Assembly (NCBI GenBank): GCA_022447365.1
Contig: JAKVBL010000004.1
Location: 62,001-126,000 of the forward strand
Source: Oleiphilaceae bacterium
GTDB lineage: Bacteria > Pseudomonadota > Gammaproteobacteria > Pseudomonadales > Oleiphilaceae
Length of the DNA: 64,000 bases
Direction: 5' to 3'
In this document: positions 1 through 9,723 of the stretch, piece after piece
Numbering within the stretch: position 1 is the first letter of the stretch
Layout of the letters: the number at the start of each line of letters is the position of its first letter
Notes under the pieces: model-generated
The model's input: only the letters and a program-made list of their open reading frames with translations
What the model was told of the DNA's origin: nothing
The model's database searches: none
Position numbers and translations under genes: made by a program

Positions 1-1
1 C

Positions 2-307
2 ACTATTGTTCGTAACATTGAAAACTTATTCGCATGGATGGATAAAGCCGACTATTCAGCCTATGCACATCTGCGTCATGGAACATTCTTAATTCCTAAA
101 GTAGATAGAATTCTCAATAGAAATCTGATGTTAAAGAGCGCTCTAAAAAGCCCAACATCTATCAGAGTGATCGAAACAGAAGCGTTAAGCCATTTTGTCA
201 CGCTAGATGATCGCAAATGGATTCCATCATTCGAGACCACGCCATCTGCTGAGCGAGCCGAACAGATCAAGCAAACCAAAAAGCAGCTCCGCATCGCTAA
301 TAGCTAG
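2..307 (+). CDS. C-terminal part of an unassigned protein (5' end outside window)
   Basis: The reading frame is open from the first base of the window to a TAG at 305-307, so this is the tail of a gene that begins upstream. An internal ATG at 38 exists, but the frame continues in front of it with coding-like sequence. The visible 101 residues are mixed hydrophobic and basic, with no transmembrane segment and a lysine/glutamine-rich end. I do not recognise the family. It is followed after about 80 bases by the FFLEELY-motif gene on the same strand, so the two could be co-transcribed, although a palindrome sits between them. Confidence 0.6.
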   Translation, partial: TIVRNIENLFAWMDKADYSAYAHLRHGTFLIPKVDRILNRNLMLKSALKSPTSIRVIETEALSHFVTLDDRKWIPSFETTPSAERAEQIKQTKKQLRIANS

Positions 308-338
308 CCCCTACCCAGATCAAACCCCTTGCAACATT

Positions 339-358
339 TGCGAGGGTGTTTACACTCT
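339..358. promoter_or_regulatory. Short palindrome upstream of the FFLEELY gene
   Basis: CGAGGGTGT-TT-ACACTCTCG forms a 9-bp inverted repeat with one G-T wobble, ending 27 bases before the preferred ATG at 386. There is no following T-run, so it looks more like an operator or an mRNA hairpin than a terminator. The factor is unknown. Confidence 0.4.
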
Positions 359-385
359 CGAAATCTTACATTTGTGCGAGTCAAC

Positions 386-1117
386 ATGTACCGAGAGCGT
401 ATAGCGGAAACACCAGCCAAAAGCCCTGAAGCTCTGCATCTAAAATCGTTGATGCTTACTTACCACGATTACCAATTAAATAGCTTGTCGCATCAAGGTA
501 GTGCAATGAAGTGCCGTCTTGCAGAATGGCAAACTGAGCGATTGAAAGCGACTCACGCAGATTTATACGACAATCTTAACTTTCGCAGCGGCATCGACTT
601 TCTGTTAGAGGAGTTATACGGCGCACACGATTTCTCTGCCCGAGATCGAGACTTAGAGCGTATCTTCCCCAAATTACTTAAGCTTCTGCCGAAGAATTTA
701 ATCAATACGGTGGCCAATTTAGTTGAATTGAATTTACTTACTCAGCAATTAGATGATCAACTCGTACAATATTTAATGAGCATAAATGCTAGCGACATCA
801 ACGAGAGTCTTTACGTAGAGGCCTATCAGAAAGCCTCCACCGCACAGCAACGGCAGCGCCAATTAGACCTTGTTAAGGCGGCTGGAGAACTCTTAGACAA
901 GCATGCACACAACCCACTACTTCGACTAACTCTTAATTGGACAAAAAAGCCAGCAAAGAGAGCAGGGCTCGAAGAACTCCATGGTTTTCTGTTAAGAGGG
1001 CTAGACGCATTTTATAAAATGAGTGATGTGGACGTGCTAATGCAAACTTTGATTGAACGCGAAAGCCATATACTATCCAACATCTTAAATAATCGTCCCA
1101 ACCCATTTCAGTCATGA
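386..1117 (+). CDS. FFLEELY-motif protein (DUF8198-like)
   Basis: A 243-residue soluble, helix-rich protein. The sequence FLLEELYG at residues 72-79 matches the signature that gives the FFLEELY-motif family its name, a family of unknown function known to me from Pseudomonas-like gammaproteobacteria. I chose ATG 386 over an in-frame ATG at 329, because the 19 extra residues would run across the palindrome at 339-358. No signal peptide or membrane segment is visible. A crotonase follows 16 bases after the stop, so the two are probably co-transcribed. A fatty-acyl role is only a guess from those neighbours. Confidence 0.72.
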   Translation: MYRERIAETPAKSPEALHLKSLMLTYHDYQLNSLSHQGSAMKCRLAEWQTERLKATHADLYDNLNFRSGIDFLLEELYGAHDFSARDRDLERIFPKLLKLLPKNLINTVANLVELNLLTQQLDDQLVQYLMSINASDINESLYVEAYQKASTAQQRQRQLDLVKAAGELLDKHAHNPLLRLTLNWTKKPAKRAGLEELHGFLLRGLDAFYKMSDVDVLMQTLIERESHILSNILNNRPNPFQS

Positions 1118-1133
1118 GCTGTACGGATTTTTT

Positions 1134-1949
1134 ATGTCAGAAACAATAATTAAAGATCGAGTTAAGATCGAGATCAAAGACCAAATCGCCTATGTCACCT
1201 TATCTCGCGCAGACAAGCACAATGCCCTAGATATGCCGATGTTTGAAGCAATCGTTAAGGCAGCGAAAACAATATCCAAAGACAAGAAAGTTCGCGGCGT
1301 CATCTTGTCCGGCGATGGCAAATCTTTTTGCTCTGGTATCGACGTAAAAAGCATGTTCAAAAACCCAATGACGGCCGTGAAATTGCTCATCAAACCGGGC
1401 ACTAAATTCGTTAATCTTGCACAAGAAGTTAGCTACGTATGGCGTGACCTACCTGTTCCCGTTATTGCTGTGACCCATGGCAAATGTTGGGGCGGAGGGA
1501 TGCAAATAGCGCTTGGAGCAGACTTTCGCTACACATCTAAGAACTGCACATTTTCGATCATGGAGACGAAATGGGGACTCATACCAGATATGGGCGGCTC
1601 GATCGCATTAAGAGAGCTTTGCTCGATCGATAAGGCAAAAGAATTAACGATGACGGCAGAAGTATTTGATGCCCAAAAAGCAGCTGAGTACAACCTCGTG
1701 ACGCGCATATGCGATGACCCAATGGCGGAAGCAACTGCTTTCTTGAAAGAGATTGCAAACAAATCGCCAGATGCCATCAGCTTAACCAAGAAGCTCTATA
1801 ACGGCGCATGGCTATCAACCATTCGCCAAGCTTTGAATCTCGAAACAAAACTGCAACGAAAACTGATTGGCCGTCACAATCAAAAAATCGCTGGTGCGGT
1901 TTATAGCGGCGATAAATCAGCTAGCGAATATTCAGATCGCAGCCAATAA
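1134..1949 (+). CDS. Crotonase/enoyl-CoA hydratase family protein
   Basis: A 271-residue crotonase-fold protein acting on acyl-CoA thioesters, probably in beta-oxidation. The two oxyanion-hole segments are clear: FCSGID around residue 65-70 and GGGMQIALGAD at 120-130. Aligned by eye to classical enoyl-CoA hydratase, the first catalytic glutamate is replaced by Gln124, the second is kept as Glu144, and an aspartate (Asp152, in IPDMGG) replaces a glycine. That pattern fits an isomerase or another crotonase better than a standard hydratase, so the exact reaction is open. It is convergent with the acyl-CoA synthetase that ends 8 bases downstream on the other strand. Confidence 0.9.
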   Translation: MSETIIKDRVKIEIKDQIAYVTLSRADKHNALDMPMFEAIVKAAKTISKDKKVRGVILSGDGKSFCSGIDVKSMFKNPMTAVKLLIKPGTKFVNLAQEVSYVWRDLPVPVIAVTHGKCWGGGMQIALGADFRYTSKNCTFSIMETKWGLIPDMGGSIALRELCSIDKAKELTMTAEVFDAQKAAEYNLVTRICDDPMAEATAFLKEIANKSPDAISLTKKLYNGAWLSTIRQALNLETKLQRKLIGRHNQKIAGAVYSGDKSASEYSDRSQ

Positions 1950-1957
1950 GCTTTCGC

Positions 1958-3781
1958 TTAGAAGCTATGCTTTGATGACATAATATCTAGGTATAGCGAC
2001 TGAGTTAGCTCTTCAAAGTTGCTTTGTTTCGGTAATCGAACAAACACCTTACTACCGCAAGCCTGCGGATCATAAGCGTCTTTTTTCAGAGGCGCTTTTT
2101 TATATTTGTGCGTACCCGTTGATTCAACCTCATCAACCAAACGAATAAAGTGAGGGATCGCGTAATCTGGTACGTGTGCCTGCAGATATTCATATAGCGC
2201 TCGCCCATCAAAAGACTGCCCGCTCTCAAACCGCAAGGCTGCCATTCCTGCGCGCCCGTTAGTTTTTGGAATTTCGACACCATAGACAATCGCGTCGATG
2301 ACTCCACTATATTGACCCAGAACATTTTCAACTTCTGTCGTTGATACATTCTCGCCTTTCCAACGGAAGGTATCCCCTAGACGATCGACAAACTGAGCAT
2401 GTCGAAATCCTAAGTCACGCATCATGTCGCCAGTGTTAAACCAAGCATCGCCCTGCTTAAAGACATTACGCAAAATAGTTTTCTCTGTTTTTTCTGGCTC
2501 GGTATACCCATCGAAAGGAGATTTTTCATTAATTTCACCGAGCAACAATCCCGCTTCGCCTCGACTTACTTTTCTCATATAACCATTAGAAAAACGACGC
2601 GCTTCTTCTGCATCGAGGTCATATTGGACAATGGCGTAAGGAACAGGAGAGAAACCGACGGTATTGTCTAAATTGAGCACATTCATAAAGCCGACATTGC
2701 CTTCGCTCGAGCCATAAAACTCATGCACGCGATCAATATCAAAACGCTGTTTAAATTCGCGCCAAATTTCTGGCCGAAGCCCATTGCCAAACATCACACG
2801 CACTTTGTTTTCACGCTCAATATCGCTCGGAGCTTGCGCCACTAAGTACCGGCACAACTCGCCGATATAGCACAAGGCAGTCACTCCTTGCGAAACCACA
2901 TCATGCCAATATTTACTTGCCGAAAACTTTCTTACCAATACTAAGGTTGCACCACTCGATACGATACTAGACCAAGCCACAACCATCGCTGTCGCGTGAT
3001 AAAACGGCAAGGGAACATAAACGCGATCATCACTACGCAACTGAATACACGCTTCCCCAATTCCACCGTAGGCTTTCATATATCGCCCATTGGTTAATAT
3101 GGCGGCTTTCGGTAAGCCCGTTGTGCCCGACGTGTAAAAATAACAAAGAGGATCATTCGCTCGGATGTGTTCACTATGCGGGAGGTTCTGCTCACTCTGG
3201 TTACCAGCGACTGCCATCAAATCATAGGCATTTTTAGGCGTATCATTCGTAGCTTTATCAGCGACCCATAACACACTTTGATCGCCATTAGGCAGCGCTG
3301 ACTCAACAGCCATACAAGCGTCGAACAACTCTTCACCGACAATGATGCGCTTGGGCGAAACCAAACGAATACTATGTTCAAGAACATTGCCTCGCTGCGA
3401 TGTATTGATCAGCGCAGCAATTGCCCCCAACTTCGCTAACGCCACAACGCATAGTAATAACTCAACACGATTTTCCATCATGACAACAATCGTATCGCCC
3501 TTTACCGTCCCTGTGCCCTCTAGATAATGCGCAATTTGATTAGCTTTGCGATTGAAGTCGCTATAACTCAAAGACTGCCCTTCAAACATCACCGCGATAT
3601 TGTCTGGAAACTTTGATGCTGCCAGCTCAAAGCACGAAGCTAAATTATTAACGGGATTCTTACGCTGCTGCGCGACACGATATAAACCGCGTAATTTCTT
3701 TGGAAGGCCTCTAAAAAGCTCGGGAGAACGAACGATAAGATCACGTGCGCTTAAAGCACGCTGATTGGCTATTTGAGTCAT
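1958..3781 (-). CDS. Long-chain acyl-CoA synthetase (FATP/VLACS-type AMP-forming)
   Basis: A 607-residue ANL-superfamily enzyme that activates fatty acids with ATP and CoA. The AMP-binding signature YTSGTTGLPKAA is at residues 216-227, and the adenylate-site block FNTGDMMRDLGF with the following DRLGDTFRWKGENVSTTEVE is in the C-terminal third. The length and the GENVSTTEVE motif are typical of the FATP/very-long-chain acyl-CoA synthetase branch rather than classical FadD. The C-terminal lysine region (GTHKYKK) is present. It lies next to the small PHA-system gene and opposite the crotonase, which suggests a fatty-acid or storage-lipid context. Confidence 0.93.
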   Translation of the reverse strand: MTQIANQRALSARDLIVRSPELFRGLPKKLRGLYRVAQQRKNPVNNLASCFELAASKFPDNIAVMFEGQSLSYSDFNRKANQIAHYLEGTGTVKGDTIVVMMENRVELLLCVVALAKLGAIAALINTSQRGNVLEHSIRLVSPKRIIVGEELFDACMAVESALPNGDQSVLWVADKATNDTPKNAYDLMAVAGNQSEQNLPHSEHIRANDPLCYFYTSGTTGLPKAAILTNGRYMKAYGGIGEACIQLRSDDRVYVPLPFYHATAMVVAWSSIVSSGATLVLVRKFSASKYWHDVVSQGVTALCYIGELCRYLVAQAPSDIERENKVRVMFGNGLRPEIWREFKQRFDIDRVHEFYGSSEGNVGFMNVLNLDNTVGFSPVPYAIVQYDLDAEEARRFSNGYMRKVSRGEAGLLLGEINEKSPFDGYTEPEKTEKTILRNVFKQGDAWFNTGDMMRDLGFRHAQFVDRLGDTFRWKGENVSTTEVENVLGQYSGVIDAIVYGVEIPKTNGRAGMAALRFESGQSFDGRALYEYLQAHVPDYAIPHFIRLVDEVESTGTHKYKKAPLKKDAYDPQACGSKVFVRLPKQSNFEELTQSLYLDIMSSKHSF

Positions 3782-3814
3782 AAGGATTCTTATTTTTGTT
3801 AGATATCGGTAGTT

Positions 3815-4093
3815 TTATTTTGCAGCAAACGCGTCGAGGTATTTATGCACTTCCTGCTCAATTCGTGTTTTAAACGGTCGCAAAACAAAACTAAGCTCTA
3901 AAGTTAACGCGATACTATCCGAAGCACAGTGAATTTCACCTTTCGCACCAGATCCTTTAAACGCAAGCGTCTCACCTTGCCAACCGTATTTGAGCCCAAA
4001 CTTTTCAGTTAGATCTTCCGCTAAACTTTCCGCTTCTTGCTTTGCAGCGTCTAGTCCTCGGTTATGCGTTCTTTCGATGCGAATTGCGCTCAT
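3815..4093 (-). CDS. Polyhydroxyalkanoic acid system family protein (PHA_gran_rgn)
   Basis: A 92-residue protein starting MSAIRIERTHNRGLDAAKQEAE, typical of the small PHA granule-region family found near phaC/ubiE in pseudomonads. The second of two adjacent ATGs (4093) matches the family start. The fold is expected to be one amphipathic helix followed by beta strands; it has no signal peptide. It stands upstream of the acyl-CoA synthetase on the same strand, 33 bases away, so the two are probably one transcript. The molecular role in the family is not established. No PHA synthase is in this window. Confidence 0.85.
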   Translation of the reverse strand: MSAIRIERTHNRGLDAAKQEAESLAEDLTEKFGLKYGWQGETLAFKGSGAKGEIHCASDSIALTLELSFVLRPFKTRIEQEVHKYLDAFAAK

Positions 4094-4226
4094 CAAAAAA
4101 TCCTATTGCTGATTAGTTTTACAATTTGGCAAGTCTAACCGATATTGCACAAACCCAGAACAATCTAATTGATTTTCAAGATAGTCTTCGAGCTCTGTGA
4201 ACGATAGAATAGGTGGAGATTTAGTC

Positions 4227-5018
4227 TTGCAAGAGCAACTTAGCGTGAAAGAAACCCAAGCAAACAACGACACCAATCAAAACACCACTCACTTTGGTTT
4301 TGAGAACGTCAACGTCGAAGAAAAAGCCGGCAAAGTCGCAGACGTATTTCATTCTGTCGCTACAAAATACGACATCATGAACGACTTAATGTCTTTTGGA
4401 ATCCACCGTTTATGGAAACGTTTGACCATTGAGTCCTCTGGCGTACGCTCTGGTCATAAGGTACTAGACATTGCGGGGGGAACTGGAGATCTCACGATGC
4501 AGTTCTCCAAACGCGTTGGAGATCAAGGCAAAGTTGTACTCGCTGACATTAACGCCTCTATGCTCAATGTCGGACGAGACAGATTATTAGACAAAGGCTA
4601 CGGCAGCAATATTGAATTTGTACAAGCGAATGCAGAATGCCTTCCCTTCCCAGATAATTACTTTAATGCCGTATCGATCGCGTTTGGCTTAAGAAATGTC
4701 ACTGATAAAGATAAAGCTATCCGCTCTATGTTCCGCGTATTGAAACCGGGCGGCAGACTTTTAATATTGGAATTTTCAAAACCCACTAACACAGTGCTTA
4801 GTGATGTGTATGACAAATACTCATTCACCGCACTCCCTATGATGGGCAAGCTCATCACAAATGATAGTGAAAGCTATAAATACCTAGCTGAATCTATTCG
4901 TATGCATCCAGACCAAGAAACCTTGAAGGGTATGATGGATGAGGCAGGATTCGTTAATACGCGCTATCAAAATATGACTGGCGGCATTGTTGCTCTACAC
5001 ACCGGAGTAAAGGCGTAG
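4227..5018 (+). CDS. ubiE: Ubiquinone/menaquinone C-methyltransferase UbiE
   Basis: A class I SAM-dependent methyltransferase that adds the C-methyl group in ubiquinone (and menaquinone) synthesis. The SAM-binding motif [11 protein letters not shown], the UbiE signatures [19 protein letters not shown] and [14 protein letters not shown], and the C-terminal TGGIVALH are all present. The frame opens at GTG 4197, but TTG 4227 has a GGTGGAG ribosome site 8 bases upstream and gives 263 residues, closer to the family. The residues before THFGFE are a low-complexity Asn/Thr-rich extension. The stop overlaps the GTG start of ubiJ by one base, so the two are translationally coupled. Confidence 0.96.
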   Translation: MQEQLSVKETQANNDTNQNTTHFGFENVNVEEKAGKVADVFHSVATKYDIMNDLMSFGIHRLWKRLTIESSGVRSGHKVLDIAGGTGDLTMQFSKRVGDQGKVVLADINASMLNVGRDRLLDKGYGSNIEFVQANAECLPFPDNYFNAVSIAFGLRNVTDKDKAIRSMFRVLKPGGRLLILEFSKPTNTVLSDVYDKYSFTALPMMGKLITNDSESYKYLAESIRMHPDQETLKGMMDEAGFVNTRYQNMTGGIVALHTGVKA

Positions 5019-5647
5019 TGAACATCTTTAGCCAACCTTTATTCCAACAGTTCGCACCTAGCGTTGAGAAAACACTCAACGCTACCTTATCTATGGATCC
5101 AGGTTCAGAACAAAAACTAAAGCCTCTTAATGGCTGTGTGCTCGAACTACGTATTAGCAATCTAAATCAATCGCTATTCATTGGCGCAAAAAACAATCGC
5201 ATCTTACTTTTATCTGCAGAGCAAGCTCCAACAGTCACCATGACCGCCAGCCTGTCAGGACTATTAAAATTGGCCGCTTATAGAGACACTGCCACTCTAC
5301 TGAACTCAGGCGACCTTGCGTTTACTGGTGATGCCGTACGCGCACAACAAATTCAGCGTTTTGCAGATAATTTAGATATCGACTGGGAAGGCTTGCTAGC
5401 TAACTTCATTGGCGATACACCAGCAAAATTTATCAGCAGCGGCGCAAAACAAAGCATCACCATTGCAAAGACCTTCAGCAAAAACTTCGTGAAAGACCTA
5501 GAAGAGTTCGTAAAATACGAACTTCGTTTACTTCCTTCTCGCGCATTAGCCAACAAGCAATTCGAAGCGATAGACCAACTCCGTTTGGCCGGAGATCGTC
5601 TAGAAGCAAGAGTAAGATCACTTTCGAAACGCATCAAGCGAGGTTAG
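5018..5647 (+). CDS. ubiJ: Ubiquinone biosynthesis accessory factor UbiJ (SCP2 domain)
   Basis: A 209-residue protein with an N-terminal SCP2 sterol-carrier-like lipid-binding domain (about residues 15-110) and a charged helical C-terminus. UbiJ is a non-enzymatic lipid-binding component of the Ubi complex and sits between ubiE and ubiB in many proteobacteria, as here. It begins at a GTG sharing its first base with the ubiE stop codon. The next gene, ubiB, starts 2 bases after the stop. Motif conservation is low, as usual for this family; context carries much of the assignment. Confidence 0.93.
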   Translation: MNIFSQPLFQQFAPSVEKTLNATLSMDPGSEQKLKPLNGCVLELRISNLNQSLFIGAKNNRILLLSAEQAPTVTMTASLSGLLKLAAYRDTATLLNSGDLAFTGDAVRAQQIQRFADNLDIDWEGLLANFIGDTPAKFISSGAKQSITIAKTFSKNFVKDLEEFVKYELRLLPSRALANKQFEAIDQLRLAGDRLEARVRSLSKRIKRG

Positions 5648-5648
5648 T

Positions 5649-7289
5649 TTGGCTGCCGACTTAGGAACTAAAAAGTTAAGCAGGGCCTTCAAAATATTAT
5701 GGGTGACTTGCCGTTATCGCTTAGATGACTTTCTTCCACTAACTTCGCTTCCTACCTCACTGCGATTACTGCTTATTCTGGCTCCTTGGCAGTTGTTTCC
5801 AAGACCTAAGCATTCAAAAGCCGTTCGTCTGAGATTAGCCATTGAAACTCTCGGCCCGATTTTTATTAAATTTGGGCAGCTGCTTTCAACACGTCGTGAC
5901 TTATTAGATGACGAGTTAGCCAATGAGCTGAAAAAGCTACAAGACCAAGTACCTCCCTTTAGTCAGAAAGAGTCGATTCTACTTATTGAAAAGGGTTTAG
6001 GCCGACCTGTCTCTGAGGTGTTTTCACGATTCGATGAAGACGTCATGGCCTCAGCGTCTATTGCTCAAGTGCATAGTGCGCAGTTGCCTAACGGACAGGA
6101 AGTGATTGTTAAAGTCATTCGTCCAAACATTAAGAAGACTATTCAGCAAGATTTGTCGCTCATGAAGCTATTTGCATACTTGCTTGAAGCTTTATGGAAA
6201 AACGGCAAACGCTTACGCGCTCAACAAATTGTTCTCGATTATGAAAAAACCATATTCGATGAACTTGATTTGCAACGCGAAGCAGCCAATGCCTCTCAAA
6301 TCCGCCGTAACTTCTTAAACTCAGAGCTGATTTATATCCCAGAAGTATATTGGCCTTATTGCAATCAACATGTGCTCGTGATGGAACGCATATATGGCAC
6401 TCCCGTTGCCGATATCGAAACGCTAAAAGCACATCATGTTGATTTAAAAGTTCTCGCTGAACGCGGTGTCGAGATTTTCTTCACACAAGTTTTTCGCGAT
6501 AGTTTTTTCCATGCAGACATGCATCCCGGCAATATTTTTGTTTCAACAAAAAATCCGCAAGCAGCTCAGTATATCGCCGTCGATTTCGGCATTGTCGGTA
6601 CTCTTGGCGAAGAAGACCAGAACTATCTTGCCCGCAACCTGCTCGCATTCTTCAATCGCGACTACCACGAAGTAGCACGCTTACATGTTGACTCTGGATG
6701 GGTGCCATCGACAACACGCGTGGAAGAATTTGAAGCGGCAATAAGAACAGTCTGTGAGCCCATTTTTGAACGACCGTTAAGCGAAATTTCATTTGGCCAA
6801 TTCTTAGTGCGTCTTTTCCAAACCGCACAACGCTTCGATATGGAAGTACAACCTCAACTCGTTCTTTTGCAGAAAACCTTAATCAATATTGAAGGATTAG
6901 GCCGACAGCTATACCCAGATCTGGATCTATGGAGTACAGCAAAACCCTTTCTAGAACGCTGGATGCGCGATCGACTTGCACCACCAGGCGTATTCAAGCG
7001 ACTACGCGAGCAATTCCCAGATTTAGTACAGCAGTCACCAGAACTACCTAAGTTAATCTACGAGACCATGGACAACCTAAGTCGTCTCGAGGCCCCAAGG
7101 GCACAAACAAGCTCATACCAAGGCGATACACAAAAACCAAACAAGAAACGTAAAGTACTTGCTTGCGTATTGATTGGCACAGGCTTAATCTCAAGCAATG
7201 CGGATTGGCTCAACATCGCGCAAACACTGTCAGCCGCCTCTGCACTAAGTATCGCGCTAGGTGCCTGGCTACTGCTTACATCAAAGTAA
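5649..7289 (+). CDS. ubiB: Ubiquinone biosynthesis regulatory kinase-like ATPase UbiB
   Basis: A 546-residue ABC1/AarF/UbiB protein. It has the family KxGQ region ([14 protein letters not shown]), the kinase-like [10 protein letters not shown] and VDFGIVG (DFG) motifs, and two hydrophobic C-terminal segments (about 500-546) that anchor it in the inner membrane. In the Ubi complex it acts as an atypical ATPase that helps extract lipid intermediates. The likely start is the TTG at 5649, two bases after ubiJ; no ATG gives a family-like N-terminus ([15 protein letters not shown]). A start at an unusual codon is therefore probable but not proven. Confidence 0.95.
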   Translation: MAADLGTKKLSRAFKILWVTCRYRLDDFLPLTSLPTSLRLLLILAPWQLFPRPKHSKAVRLRLAIETLGPIFIKFGQLLSTRRDLLDDELANELKKLQDQVPPFSQKESILLIEKGLGRPVSEVFSRFDEDVMASASIAQVHSAQLPNGQEVIVKVIRPNIKKTIQQDLSLMKLFAYLLEALWKNGKRLRAQQIVLDYEKTIFDELDLQREAANASQIRRNFLNSELIYIPEVYWPYCNQHVLVMERIYGTPVADIETLKAHHVDLKVLAERGVEIFFTQVFRDSFFHADMHPGNIFVSTKNPQAAQYIAVDFGIVGTLGEEDQNYLARNLLAFFNRDYHEVARLHVDSGWVPSTTRVEEFEAAIRTVCEPIFERPLSEISFGQFLVRLFQTAQRFDMEVQPQLVLLQKTLINIEGLGRQLYPDLDLWSTAKPFLERWMRDRLAPPGVFKRLREQFPDLVQQSPELPKLIYETMDNLSRLEAPRAQTSSYQGDTQKPNKKRKVLACVLIGTGLISSNADWLNIAQTLSAASALSIALGAWLLLTSK

Positions 7290-7306
7290 TTGGAGAATTG
7301 AATTTA

Positions 7307-7642
7307 ATGTCTGACGTATTAAAGCAACTACAAGAAGTTTTGGATGCACGGCGTTCAGCAGATCCAGAAAGTTCATACGTCGCAAGCCTTCACAATAAGG
7401 GACTAAATAAAATTCTCGAGAAAGTTGGCGAAGAATGCACCGAAACAATTTTGGCAGCGAAAGATGCGCAAACTGATTGTAATAAACAAGATCTAATATA
7501 CGAGACAGCAGACCTTTGGTTTCATACTATGGTTATGCTATCTCACTTAGACATTACGAACGAAGAAATACTAAATGAGTTGGAGCGACGCTTTAACCTC
7601 TCTGGCTTAGAAGAAAAAGCTCAACGTAAGAAGGAGTCTTAA
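7307..7642 (+). CDS. hisE: Phosphoribosyl-ATP pyrophosphatase HisE
   Basis: A 111-residue MazG-like pyrophosphatase of histidine biosynthesis (second step, PRATP to PRAMP). The motifs [18 protein letters not shown] and [14 protein letters not shown] contain the acidic residues that bind magnesium. ATG 7307 lies behind a GGAG at 7291-7294 and gives the usual length; the frame is open further upstream, inside ubiB, but that stretch is not HisE-like. HisI, which accompanies hisE at this position in pseudomonads, is absent here, so cyclohydrolase must be encoded elsewhere. The gene leads directly into tatA, one base away. Confidence 0.94.
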   Translation: MSDVLKQLQEVLDARRSADPESSYVASLHNKGLNKILEKVGEECTETILAAKDAQTDCNKQDLIYETADLWFHTMVMLSHLDITNEEILNELERRFNLSGLEEKAQRKKES

Positions 7643-7643
7643 T

Positions 7644-7865
7644 ATGGGAATCAGCCCTACTCAGCTACTGATTATTTTAGTGATTGTTGCCTTGATATTC
7701 GGCACCAAAAAACTTCGCAATATGGGCGGAGATCTTGGCGGCGCAGTAAAAGGCTTTAAAAAAGCAATGAAAGACGAAGAGCAAGCTAAACCGCTTGATA
7801 AGAAAGATGATGACGTGATCGACGTTAAAGCTGAAAAAACAAATTCAGACAATAACAAGGCATAG
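7644..7865 (+). CDS. tatA: Twin-arginine translocase subunit TatA
   Basis: A 73-residue protein with a short N-terminal transmembrane helix ([12 protein letters not shown]), the [24 protein letters not shown] hinge and amphipathic helix typical of TatA, and a charged, lysine/aspartate-rich tail. TatA multimers form the protein-conducting element of the Tat pathway, exporting folded proteins. It starts one base after the hisE stop, and tatB begins 10 bases after it. Confidence 0.97.
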   Translation: MGISPTQLLIILVIVALIFGTKKLRNMGGDLGGAVKGFKKAMKDEEQAKPLDKKDDDVIDVKAEKTNSDNNKA

Positions 7866-7875
7866 ATAAACACCT

Positions 7876-8211
7876 ATGTTTGATATTGGCTTTCTTGAAA
7901 TTATCATCGTTGCCATTATTTCGCTGCTCGTCCTGGGGCCAGAGCGTCTTCCTAAAGCAGCCGCGACAATTGGCAAATGGATTGGCAAAGCTCGACGACT
8001 AACCAGCACACTTTCTCAAGAAATTGATCGTCAGGTAGAAATAGAAGAACTTCGAGAGCAACTTAAAAAACAAGGCAACAGCTTGGATATCAATGATGAT
8101 GCAAACAAAATTCATCAGACAGTTTCGCAAGCATTAGCCGACGTTGAAAAAGAAAGCCTTAGCACCAGTCAGCCATTGGAATCTTCAACCGCACCAAGTA
8201 AAGAAGTATGA
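7876..8211 (+). CDS. tatB: Twin-arginine translocase subunit TatB
   Basis: A 111-residue protein. The N-terminus [29 protein letters not shown] is the TatB signature: a single membrane helix with the GPERLP hinge. It is followed by an amphipathic helix and a variable acidic tail. With TatC it forms the receptor for twin-arginine signal peptides. Its last codon overlaps the tatC start (ATGA, 4 bases), indicating translational coupling. Confidence 0.97.
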   Translation: MFDIGFLEIIIVAIISLLVLGPERLPKAAATIGKWIGKARRLTSTLSQEIDRQVEIEELREQLKKQGNSLDINDDANKIHQTVSQALADVEKESLSTSQPLESSTAPSKEV

Positions 8212-8978
8212 GCGACAACGATTCAAGCGCGCCTGAAAACGATCAGGCTCAACCTTTAATGGCTCACTTAATTGAGCTAAGAAATCGTATGCTTAAAGCC
8301 GTGATCGCGGTCATAGTGGTATTTCTATCTCTCTATTATTTTGCGAACGATCTTTATCAATTATTATCCGAGCCACTTCGTGCGCTGATGCCTGAAGGCA
8401 CAACCATGATAGCAACAGAAGTTGCCTCGCCTTTTCTAACCCCTTTCAAGCTTACTTTCTTCGCATCGATCTTTATCGCAATGCCTTATGTGCTTTTCCA
8501 GATTTGGGGATTTATCTCTCCCGCTCTGTTCGATAAAGAAAAGCGCCTAGCAATGCCTTTATTATTCTCAAGCGTGCTGCTGTTTTATCTAGGAATGGCC
8601 TTTGCCTACTTTGTCGTATTCCCATTGGTATTTGGATTTTTTACCTCTGCAGGACCAGAAGGTGTTGCGGTGATGACTGACATCAGTCGCTATCTCGACT
8701 TCGTCATGAAGATGTTTTTCGCGTTCGGTTTTGCTTTTGAAATCCCGATTGCGATTATTATTCTCGTGTCAGTGGGGGCGACAAGCACAGCCAGCCTTTC
8801 AGAGAAGCGCCCTTACCTCGTTGTTGGCTGTTTTGTTGTGGGTATGCTTCTGACTCCACCTGACGTTATTTCTCAAACATTGCTAGCCCTTCCAATGTGG
8901 CTTTTGTTCGAAATCGGTTTACTGTTTTCAAAACTTATTGAGAAAAAACAAACGGAAAATGAGCAACTAACAAACTAG
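8208..8978 (+). CDS. tatC: Twin-arginine translocase subunit TatC
   Basis: A 256-residue polytopic membrane protein with six predicted helices. Diagnostic residues are visible: [13 protein letters not shown] at the N-terminus, the conserved periplasmic/cytosolic loop ending in FEIPI, and TPPDVISQ near the end. TatC recognises the twin-arginine signal peptide. It overlaps tatB by 4 bases and is followed 2 bases later by rsmE, so the operon probably runs ubiE through rsmE. Confidence 0.97.
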   Translation: MSDNDSSAPENDQAQPLMAHLIELRNRMLKAVIAVIVVFLSLYYFANDLYQLLSEPLRALMPEGTTMIATEVASPFLTPFKLTFFASIFIAMPYVLFQIWGFISPALFDKEKRLAMPLLFSSVLLFYLGMAFAYFVVFPLVFGFFTSAGPEGVAVMTDISRYLDFVMKMFFAFGFAFEIPIAIIILVSVGATSTASLSEKRPYLVVGCFVVGMLLTPPDVISQTLLALPMWLLFEIGLLFSKLIEKKQTENEQLTN

Positions 8979-8980
8979 TA

Positions 8981-9700
8981 ATGAACCTGCTCTTACTCTC
9001 TCCAAACAATATTATCGATGAGTCGACTGCCGTCATTAAAGGACGGCAGCTCGAGCATATCCACAAGACCTTGCGCGCGAAAACCGGTGATACGCTGAGC
9101 GTAGGCATTGAAAACGGTTTGATTGGGAAAGGCACATTAATCGAGCTCAATCAAGTACAAGCAAAGCTAACATTTCGCTGTACAAAGCAAGCCCCAGCAC
9201 CATTACCGATCAAGCTCGTATTGGCGCTACCACGGCCTAAAATGCTTCGTCGCATCATTCAAACTGCCGTCACGATGGGAGTCAAAGACTTCACCTTTAT
9301 CAATGCCTGGAAGGTAGAAAAGAGTTATTGGCAGACCCCTTGGTTAAACGAGGAATCACTGCGTGAAAATGCGCTCATCGGCTTAGAGCAAGCCAAAGAT
9401 ACGGTGATGCCCGTATTCAAAACAAGAAAGCTGTTCAAACCTTTTGTAGAAGACGAATTAAGCGACCTAGCGGGAAATGACCTCAAACTCATCGCACATC
9501 CGCACACTGCAACGCCGTGCCCTGTTCAATTAGATCCGAAACAGCCAGTAACCTTAGCAATTGGTCCAGAGGGAGGATTTACAAAATATGAGGTCTCGAA
9601 ATTTTACGAACAACAGTTTGAGTCTGTGCATCTAGGAGATCGGATCTTAAGGACTGAAACTGCCGTCCCAGCACTACTATCAAGGCTTTACCCAGCATAA
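8981..9700 (+). CDS. rsmE: 16S rRNA (uracil-1498-N3)-methyltransferase RsmE
   Basis: A 239-residue SPOUT methyltransferase that methylates U1498 of 16S rRNA. An N-terminal PUA-like domain (about 1-70) is followed by the SPOUT fold. The SAM-binding knot is seen in LAIGPEGGFTKYEV and LGDRILRTETA near the C-terminus. It starts 2 bases after tatC. Its 3' end runs into a long hairpin (9682-9715) shared with the convergent nhaA. Confidence 0.95.
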   Translation: MNLLLLSPNNIIDESTAVIKGRQLEHIHKTLRAKTGDTLSVGIENGLIGKGTLIELNQVQAKLTFRCTKQAPAPLPIKLVLALPRPKMLRRIIQTAVTMGVKDFTFINAWKVEKSYWQTPWLNEESLRENALIGLEQAKDTVMPVFKTRKLFKPFVEDELSDLAGNDLKLIAHPHTATPCPVQLDPKQPVTLAIGPEGGFTKYEVSKFYEQQFESVHLGDRILRTETAVPALLSRLYPA

Positions 9701-9715
9701 GCTGAGCAAAGCCTT
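9682..9715. terminator. Hairpin between convergent rsmE and nhaA
   Basis: AAGGCTTT (9682-9689) pairs with AAAGCCTT (9708-9715), and CAGC/GCTG inside it extends the stem. The stem covers the rsmE stop codon and ends 8 bases before the nhaA stop. It lacks a T-run, so it may block read-through or shield 3' ends rather than be a classical terminator. Confidence 0.5.
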
Positions 9716-9723
9716 AGTCCTAA

